From NCBI GenBank assembly GCA_907165275.2, contig OU015652.1:13159001-13223000 (forward strand): 64,000 nucleotides of DNA, written 5' to 3'. Within the stretch, counting starts at the first letter, position 1, and each line of letters starts with the position of its first letter. The stretch comes from Zygaena filipendulae (lineage: Eukaryota; Arthropoda; Insecta; Lepidoptera; Zygaenidae). Position numbers and translations under genes: made by a program. The notes below the pieces were generated by a model that had not been told where the DNA came from, did not search any database, and saw nothing but the letters and a program-made list of their open reading frames with translations. Below are positions 56,619-64,000 of the stretch, piece by piece.

Positions 56619-57639
56619 TAGAAAAATAGAGCAAAAAAATGCACAAATGTCTGAATAATTAGTAAAAACAAATCGTAGTTTGCCGGAATACAGACCTCGA
56701 TATAATTATGAAGATAACTTTAAGCTTTCTGCGGTGTCTGCTGCAAAAATACACAATCTTGCTAATCTAAATAGTTTTCAGATTAAGAAATGTTAATTTT
56801 ATTAAATTTTTTGCCCGTTTATTGGCCAGGGGGTTAATTATGCTCTTACACCAGTTTATATACGTAACAATAGTAAGAGCGGGTCGGTACCGTTTCTAAT
56901 GTCAAAAAAATGTTCGCTTCTTTATTTCAAATCTCTGCGATAGAAAAAAGGCTTTTACTTGAATTATTTATTGGAAAGCGAAATGAGCGTTTACAATTAA
57001 CTGCTTGTAAAGGGTTATACTCTTGCTACACTTGATATCGAAACACTGACTCATAAGACTGTACAGTGTACATATATTATTTACAAATAAATTGCGACTC
57101 TGAAACTTGACTGCGACCGTTGATTTTGCGATGGCTATCGGCGATGAAAGTGAAACGGGCACGCACCTGCCCCGGCCATGCTTTCTTTGGGTTCTGTTTC
57201 TTTTTACTCGTCACTTTGCACCGAGAGTGGTCTAGTTTCGATAATTGTTGCAGTAGCGAGTGGCGATTCCGTGACGACTAGGGAACTACCCCCCGCCGTT
57301 TCGGTAACGAGAGCTGTCGAGTCACGAACAAGCGAATTCACAGAGTCCATTGTTTTATTCCATTTTTAATGACCCTCGGTTTTATTGCTGTGGATAAATA
57401 AACATTTAGAATAAAAGCTTCAGTTATAGTTTAAAAAACAGATGATACATTAATCTGACATAGGTATGTCGAATTAATCTATATACCTACGTAATTGCTT
57501 TTAATGCAAATTTTCGTATCTTTAAAATCGATGGACACAGTTCATGAAAACCCATATTTCTCCATCTCTTTATAGTTTTAAAATCCCCAAACTAAATGTT
57601 ACTGGAGAGTCAACTGTGTCGCACCAAACAATACTAAAA
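56619..57639. other. Noncoding stretch, no recognised feature
   Basis: 57100-57330 is somewhat GC-richer, with open frames on the plus strand but no splice or start support. Confidence 0.35.
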
Positions 57640-57845
57640 CTGACCGTCCTTCGTGGTTTCACCCGGTTTAACTTCAGAGTTCCCGCGGAAATTCTTTGGC
57701 AAAAGATACCCTGTGTGCTTTTCTGTAACCCTGACAAAGTGTACATGCAAAAGCTCTTGATGAGCCGTTGAGTAGTAGGTGTGAAAGAAACAAACAAAAA
57801 AACAAACAAACAAACTCAAATTTGCGTTTATAATATTGACTGGGA
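57640..57845 (+). repeat. Dispersed repeat family A
   Basis: The head is eroded (ctgaccgtccttcgtgg), but gagttcccgcggaaattct, gataccctgtgtgcttttct and aacaaacaaacaaactcaaa are clear, ending ataatattgactgggat. Confidence 0.82.
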
Positions 57846-58559
57846 TTCATTTGTTTTTGTGCAGAAACGATAATGTAAATAGTAATCTCCCTCACCGACA
57901 AATAGAATAGAATAAGTTTACCTATTTGTTTCCAAAAACAATATAGATAAAACAAGAAAATAGTGTGGCTTAAAATAAATTTTGGCTTACATTAGATAAC
58001 AAACAAAAGTTAAAGAATAAACGCTACAGTTCAAGCTATGAGGAACTTATGAAGTTCATGGCAAATGCTACTTCTGAATACCTCTGATGTCTGAACTAGG
58101 TCTAGCCTGTTTTATAGACATCAGTGTCTTCCCTTATAATAAACTATTTTGTTGAGCCCTTTCAGAGGAGATATCTTTATTAACTACTAGGCTATCGGTA
58201 TGAACCGTCATGGTTTTATCGTAACAAGAGATATATTGTAATGCAAACACGTTTCTGTATTCAGATGAATCATTTTCTCGCGCAGTAAGTTTGACTTAAA
58301 AGTAGAAAGTGCCCACTTTTGTTAGTTCGTGCTTCTGTCCATTGTCGGCGAATTCGTTCGTACGTCCTTTTTATGCTGGTGTTTTGGAATTCCTTTTCTG
58401 TCGCCCTCGTACTCTAGCAGAAGTGACCATCGACGTGGTCTGAGGAAATTGGTTTTTACCAATTTCTCTAGCTGAAACTGAAAGCGTTTCGTTTTTAATT
58501 TTAATATAAAAAAATGTTTCTACAAATATTAGAGAGTAGGTGCCTAATATCACAATATC
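57846..58559. other. Noncoding stretch, no recognised feature
   Basis: AT-rich; nothing supported. Confidence 0.4.
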
Positions 58560-58758
58560 TTTATATTATAAATGCGAAAACGAGTTTGTTTGTTGTTTCT
58601 TTGTGTGTAGGGCTTTCACGCTTTAACTATTCAACTGATCATGAAATTTTGCATACACATTGTCAGGAGTACAAAGAAAGACATAAGGTACTTCTTGCCC
58701 CGGAATTCCCGCAGAAACTCTCAAGTTAACGCGGGTGAAACAGCGAAAAACAGCTAGT
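58560..58758 (-). repeat. Dispersed repeat family A
   Basis: A minus-strand copy with its head at 58758 (ctagctgtttttcgctg), a cggggcaagaagtacctt block, and an ataaatgcgaaaacgag tail at the left. Confidence 0.82.
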
Positions 58759-59049
58759 TAAAAATATTCAAATTTAATTCATCAAAAAAAAACTTTACAA
58801 GGAAGTCATCGGGTGGTCATTTGGCAATCATATTTGATAATAGTAATAAATGATGTTTTATTAATTTCTTAAATTTGGTTTTAAAATGTCAATCATACTG
58901 CTAAAATGCTAATTCGTCATCAAAATTAGTGATTGCTTGATTTTTTCCATATGTTTTCGTTACTCTTTAGGTAAGTCAATAAACTGAACTTTAACTGGGA
59001 AATGTCAAGGGGTCTTTCCAGTGTATTATAGGTAAACGAGGTGTTTTAT

Positions 59050-59190
59050 CAGCCTTAATTTCGGCATTCCGGGATTAAAGTAGGTACTTTATTCCTTATC
59101 TGTACCCTTCACAACGTTTATGCAAAACTTAATGATATAATAATCGGTTAAGTAACCAAGCATCAAATTCACATTCGCATTTATAACATT
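59050..59190 (+). repeat. Dispersed repeat family A, eroded copy
   Basis: ccttaatttcggcattccgg, ttatctgtacccttcacaac and ttcacattcgcatttataac keep the family order; the GC-rich head is missing. Confidence 0.72.
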
Positions 59191-60119
59191 AAGAATATTG
59201 AACTATCTTCAACTTTCACCTTCAAAGGACAGGGCTTTAAAGGGGTTTACGTAGAAAACCGATCGTTGCTTGATAAATCGGTGTTCGGGCTAGACGGTGC
59301 TCGTGCGCAGACTACCCGGCGCCGAGGCTGCTATCGCGCATCGCTGCGCGCGCGCAGACGAAAGCGCAAGTCGCCCAGTTCTCACGACCCTCCGCCTTTC
59401 ACCCCCTCGCCACGGAGAACTACCTTAAATCGTGTAGCGATTGCCGGTCGTCAGTTTTAACAGTACATAAATCTTACAGTTGTTAATATCGGTATGGTGT
59501 TAAAGTAAGAAATCGTGTCGAAATACGATAAACAAATACAGAGGAAGACAGACGACAAAAATATATATCGAGAAATTGTTGAACGAAAACCACCTGGAGA
59601 AGAAAAGCACGGAAGTAACGTGAAAATAATTTAAATGTTAGTTACGAGGACACTCGTAACTAAATAAATAAATTACCATAAAGCTGTATAAATAGAAGAT
59701 ATTTTAAGCATTACTTAGTATAAATATGTTTATTTACGTTCTGCATTCTGATTGAGTCTTAACTTGGTAGTGACAAATTCACAACAAAAAGCCTCCGAGG
59801 CTCCTGTCTGTACAATGTGCATTCGGTATTTTTAACAATAATACCTTGAATATTAATGCTCACTATTTATCATGAGCACAATACTAAATCAACGTTCGCC
59901 TGCTACCGGCTCTGTGGAACTAATTAAGACACTCATAAATATCAGAAGTGGGATAGATGAAGTGATACTTCATCGTAATGTTGATTTAAACCAGTATTAG
60001 TGGTCTAAATAATTTATACTATTGTAACTCTGTGGACAATGTGGGTTTGTTTGGTCCAAAGAACATTCGATGACGAATGGGAAGAAATAAAGTTTATATA
60101 GTATTCCTCCTCAAGATAC
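59191..60119. other. Noncoding stretch with a strong GC-rich patch
   Basis: 59275-59410 is GC-rich (gcgcatcgctgcgcgcgcg) and open for 64 codons of mostly R, S and P residues, an artefact of composition. It could mark a promoter or 5' exon, but no support was found. Confidence 0.35.
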
Positions 60120-60271
60120 CTGCGTTAATTTCGGAGCTACCGCGGGAATTCCAGGATAAAAGTACCCTATGTACTTTTCTGTGCCCCTGACAACGTGTAT
60201 GCAAAATTTCAAGCTTAACAACCAAATATACAAACTAACTCAATGTCGCGTTTTTTTATATTAATTTAGGA
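60120..60271 (+). repeat. Dispersed repeat family A, head missing
   Basis: gcgttaatttcggagctacc, gtaccctatgtacttttctg and gtatgcaaaatttcaagctt are followed by a ttaatttaggat end. Confidence 0.8.
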
Positions 60272-60439
60272 TTTACTTATCAATTGATAAATAAGAAAAC
60301 TTTATTCTCAGATGACCAAAAAATAGATTTAGGTAAAAAAATACAGAATTAAAACCCACAGAGATGATTAATAATACATATTTCAGAGTTTAAAGAACTT
60401 TAAAAACATTTTTAATCTGAAGATTTAAAATTAAATATA
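60272..60439. other. Noncoding spacer
   Basis: AT-rich; an acceptor-like catatttcag at about 60378-60387 is not in frame with the following open stretch. Confidence 0.4.
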
Positions 60440-60643
60440 TAAAAGCTTGTGACTTTAACCACGACTCAAGAGAATAATCGTAAATTATGCCATAGCGATC
60501 TCCAAGCTCGGCAGGATTTACACGTGTCACTTACAAATTTATGGGTGTTATATGCATCACAAAATGCTTTGTGGGATCTGTGTGCCCATTACGAGGGTAT
60601 TGTGGAATCGGAAAAGCTAAGTGACACCGCAGCACCGGACTGA
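60440..60643 (+). CDS. Possible coding fragment, 67 codons to a stop
   Basis: The frame runs to TGA at 60641-60643 and reads like protein: HSDLQARQDLHVSLTNLWVL, then YASQNALWDLCAHYEG and a polar end (SEKLSDTAAPD). It uses balanced codons in AT-rich surroundings. There is no good acceptor or ATG at its left edge. It could be a terminal exon, a retrocopy or transposon relic, or chance. No family was recognised. Confidence 0.25.
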
Positions 60644-61689
60644 CTTCATATTAGATATTCAGATTATATTTAATACCGAAAGTAACATTGCTATCTCGAT
60701 TTATATTTTGTAGTATTTTCGTTGTTTATATTATATCATGGCTGATTAAATAGTAACAATCATACTCGCAACATGCATCTTAAATTTTTTTGTATTTAGA
60801 TTTGCCATTGTAGTTTGAAGGTTTACATTGTCCATTTGTTTCTAAATTCATATTATTCAAGTTATATAACATTTGTAAATGACATCTCAAGCATAATTCA
60901 GAACCTTGTCTTAATAATGTATCCTAGGTTTTTAAATAAGACTTTTCACGCTTTTTTAATGATAAATTTTGATATTTAAAGTAGTTAAGTACCTAAATTT
61001 AGAGTTATCAGAAGTGGGATCTACCGATCTACCGAAACGATTGTTTTGCTATCGGTGAATGTTTCATATTTTTAAATTCATATTTCTCATAGAACAGATA
61101 ATCCGAGCTTGTTTTTATCTCTCCGCATTAAGCAGCTTAGATACGATCCTAGTGTTATTGATCGTAACGTTAAATTTGGAGTTCTTTATAAAATAAAGGA
61201 ACGATTTTAGTTTTTGGAATACCATCGGTGCCTTGGACAAGATACACTTACTGAAAATAAACTCATCCCCGACTCCTGGCTTTGGCTTAGGTTTGCTGTT
61301 TATTTTCTGTCAACTATAATAATTATTTCGTCGATCTTCATCTTATAACCTAGCCCTTACAGTCAAATAAATCGTCTTATTATTATTTTTTATAGAATCC
61401 TTGGGTTGCGAGCACTTGGCGAGTTTTTTTTTTAGTTTTACGACAGTAGCAAGAGCGGAGTGTGGAGTTGCTAGAATAACCTCTCTATCACCATAAAATG
61501 TTACGACGTCTTTAATATTACGATAATGCGCTCTAAAACGGGTGAAGTGTGGATAATTTTAATATGTTTGTTTAGTTGCGATTTCTAATTCTTGTGTGTA
61601 GTCACATGTGGCTTTCTATTATTTCTTTTGCGAGTGTGACAGACGTTCAGTGTTCAGCAAATTGTTTTATTACGATAATATTAATGTAA
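60644..61689. other. Noncoding stretch, no recognised feature
   Basis: The 14-bp motif atcagaagtgggat lies at 61007. Nothing else was supported. Confidence 0.4.
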
Positions 61690-61840
61690 AAAGTCGCGGA
61701 CGCAATTTTTTTCACCAAACTTTACAAAACCTCTTATATCTCGGAAACTAAATGCCGGGGACTTTTTTTTTATTTAGTTACTCCAAAAAAACCAAATACC
61801 TTTAGCTTGAACGCCCACATGTAACTGCCAACAAAAGTCA
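61690..61840 (-). repeat. Dispersed repeat family G, copy 2
   Basis: On the minus strand gtgggcgttcaagctaaagg is followed by cggcatttagtttccgagat, gaggttttgtaaagtttggt and gaaaaaaattgcgtccgcg, in the order of 38359-38440. A 40-bp AT-rich block is extra. Confidence 0.65.
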
Positions 61841-63006
61841 TTTCATTGCTTTGCACTTTTTCATTACATCCATCCAAGAAGTCGATTAAAGGTCATCAGC
61901 ATTTCAGGTCGTCCTACGCATGGCTTTCTTGCGGCTTATCAAGAAACTGTAATCCAATGCCTAGCACCGCTACTCCAGTCTCTGAGCATTAGGTGACACC
62001 GTCACCGGTACAGAATACATATTTAGACGTGTCCGTTGCGCGCGCGCATAAAGAAATTCGATCCGCACAACGATTTTGTATTGTCTTTAATGGTACGTAA
62101 CGGTCTCGTGGGCTTCTTGTTTATGGTGGCAACTACTATGCGACATAAATAATGATGGATTTTGGGTGTCGAAGTCAAACTATTCACTGTTCAATTGTAA
62201 TATTTAATTTTCCTCAATAATATATTCCAAGCTTTATGATTACAGATAACGTTTTTATTATTAAAATTAAAAATACCAACTCATCTTACGACAATAGCTC
62301 ATCTCAATTTGCAAAATTATCAATGGTGACATTTAATTTATATTGATGAGGAAGTCCAATTATAGATAACCAATTACACTAGTTGAATTTGGTGTTAATA
62401 CGTACAACGCTTCTTTCTCGCCTATTGCTGATTTTTTATCTCTTCAGGAGATCACAGTTCCGTAGTATCAATCGTAAGTATCGCTGTATTTAGCCAAATA
62501 CTTTACGTACGTACGTACCTATTCGCGAACATCACAAACATACCGTTCACACATAAACCAAACCAACGAATAACTTAACTTCAAGCGAACGAAAGTGTGG
62601 TCGGTCAACCTAAATATTCAGCTCTAATCTTTTGATGCTTGTGATTAAAAACTGACAATAGGGCGTAAACGCGTTTTCAATTTTGCCTTATGTGTACAAA
62701 TGCAGCGAATAGCTTCCCTACAAATGTTTTTGCGCAAATAAAGCGTGTACGCTTTAGATTTGAACAGGCCTTTTTACTCTGCCTACGGTGCGCGGTGTTA
62801 AGGTTCGGTGACCTGCCGACTGTTATGTCACCAGTTCATCAGTCGTATGTCGGCAGCGTCGATGGCGCAGACAGTTTGTACAGTTATTATGGTTTTCGCT
62901 GGGTACTTTGTGCGAAATTGCATAAAGTTCTAATTTTGACGAGTGCTTTCCAAGTATTTTATTTTGTGTTATAGGTACACGATGAACTGGTTTTATTTAT
63001 TTATTA
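61841..63006. other. Noncoding stretch, weak micro-exon candidate
   Basis: A 26-nt block at 62448-62473 lies between tttatctcttcag and gtaagtatcg. Both splice signals are good, but so small an exon cannot be judged by eye. A tacgtacgtacgt run lies near 62505-62518. Confidence 0.3.
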
Positions 63007-63333
63007 CTAGCTGTTCCCCGCGGTTTCACCCGCTGGAATTTCGGAGATCCCGCAGGAATTCCGAGATACAAAGTACTATAATTCTGTCCTTTTCTGTTCC
63101 CCTGACAACGTGCATTCAAAATTTCATGAGATTTCACCGGCGTTTTTTTCGGAGTTCCTGCGGGAATTCCGGGATAAAAAGTACCCTATGTCCTTCTCTG
63201 TACCCCTGAAAACGTGTCTACTAAATTTCATGATGATCAGTTCAGCCGTTAAGGTGTGAAAGCGTAACATATAGACAGACCAACAGACAGAGAGACACAG
63301 TAATTTACTACTAATTTATAATATTAGTAGGGA
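63007..63333 (+). repeat. Dispersed repeat family A, dimer
   Basis: A first unit from ctagctgttccccgcggttt reaches gcattcaaaatttcatgaga. A second head then starts (ttcaccggcgtttttttcgg) and a full body and tail follow, ending aatattagtagggat. The units are fused head to tail inside the body. Confidence 0.87.
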
Positions 63334-63825
63334 TTTATTTAAAAAGAACTAAAATTCGCATAGTTAAGATTTATAAAAAAAACAAAAACAAGTTTCTAAT
63401 ATTAATAGGCCTTCAAATCTTTTCATGTAGATTCAGAAAACAAAACTATAGAAAATAAAAAAAATGTCTATGAAAGAGAGGGTATGTAGCGCCGAATAAT
63501 TTGCATTAAATTGCATCGTCTACTTAATAAAATAAAACATAATATAAGCAGAAGAATCATCGCTGAGCATACGTCTATGCAGTATAATGTAATTTGGTCA
63601 CCAGTTTATGTTCTTAATATTTGTAAAGCTTTTTCTTGTATCTACCATCAAGGTCCTTCGGAGTTCTGCTATTTCCGAGATTGTTCTCCTCTTTTATGTA
63701 GGTACCTTTTATTAGGTATCAGATACACACAAATGTATTAATTTACTTCCAAGTAATAATAGCCATTAGGCTTAGTACAATGCCCCTGGATGCTTTACTA
63801 AATTACTTGGTTTTTTTGCTTGCAG
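63334..63825. other. Intron-like sequence before the exon
   Basis: AT-rich, ending in the pyrimidine tract ttggtttttttgcttgcag. A possible branch-point adenine lies in tttactaaatta, about 30 bases before the acceptor. Confidence 0.45.
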
Positions 63826-63906
63826 GCAAGTCGAAAGGTGTCCAAATGTGGATACTTGTTCGTTGCACCTGGTTGGGACTTTTCAAACCCGCTATACAGA
63901 ACAAAG
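63826..63906 (+). CDS. Internal exon of an unidentified gene (81 nt)
   Basis: A strong acceptor (ttttttgcttgcag) and a consensus donor (ACAAAG|gtaagaac) enclose 81 nt, a multiple of three, so the exon is phase-neutral. All three frames are open, so the reading frame is undecided: [20 protein letters not shown]…, [17 protein letters not shown]… or [17 protein letters not shown]…. This is the best host-gene evidence in the window. The gene was not recognised, and neighbouring exons are not visible within the window. If real, the transcript runs rightward and much of the window may be its upstream intron. Confidence 0.5.
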
Positions 63907-64000
63907 GTAAGAACTAATTCATATTTCACCTGCTTTTTTTTTTAATTTTGTTTCCTAGAAACGACATTTATTATAACCGTAAATCGCATATTATGTTGCC
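63907..64000. other. Start of the following intron
   Basis: The donor gtaagaac is followed by AT-rich sequence to the window end. Confidence 0.45.

Noticed and set aside
59266..59460. Arginine- and proline-rich protein
   Set aside because: The open stretch follows a GC-rich patch. There are no splice sites and no recognised domain.
1..64000. LTR retrotransposon, Helitron or viral insertion
   Set aside because: No long direct repeats, no reverse transcriptase domains beyond the two LINE tails, and no recognisable viral gene were found by eye.

Overview
The window looks like euchromatic, intron-like or intergenic DNA of a ditrysian moth or butterfly (Lepidoptera). It is AT-rich and has no long open reading frame; the longest is 135 codons and is unsupported. 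It is crowded with short transposable elements, including the lepidopteran repeat that opens near ctagctgtccccgcgg. Nothing bacterial, plasmid or viral was seen, and no CRISPR array, rRNA or intact tRNA gene. The only convincing piece of a host gene is an 81-nt internal exon near the right edge (63826-63906, + strand). It has a strong acceptor and a consensus donor, so much of the window may be intron or flank of a gene that continues to the right.

Layout. 1-5.1 kb: the cut end of one MITE, two dispersed repeat copies, a LINE tail and two copies of a ~235-bp MITE (family B). 6.7-10.2 kb: dispersed repeats, a complete 328-bp MITE with perfect 31-bp inverted ends (family C) and a deleted family E copy. 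12-15.6 kb: B and A copies, a double-hairpin element, a tRNA-derived SINE and a LINE 3' end. 17.9-22.9 kb: B, D and E elements and small hairpin elements. 24-30.9 kb: a second SINE, A copies in both orientations, a frameshifted LINE reverse transcriptase tail and two more B copies. 32-39.9 kb: a complete E copy, a LINE ORF tail followed directly by a 751-bp PIF/Harbinger-type deletion derivative, and a head-to-head A pair. 40.9-42.7 kb: a Foldback-type element, the most striking object here. 43.4-44.3 kb: a SINE apparently split by A copies. 46.6-63.3 kb: many A copies (one split by an E element), a TTA-flanked hairpin element, a second LINE 3' end and weak exon candidates.

Main point. The Foldback-type element (40946-42676) has exact 9-bp target duplications (catatattt), inverted ends of about 600 bp, and arms built of ~320-bp higher-order tandem units, each made of alternating ~150 and ~170-bp halves. 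It has no coding capacity. The rest is a layered record of non-autonomous transposition. Family E carries paired TGACGTCA palindromes, family B carries conserved inverted ends, and the target duplications point to several transposase classes (TA, TWA and 9-bp types). Family assignments are from sequence features only; no database search was possible.
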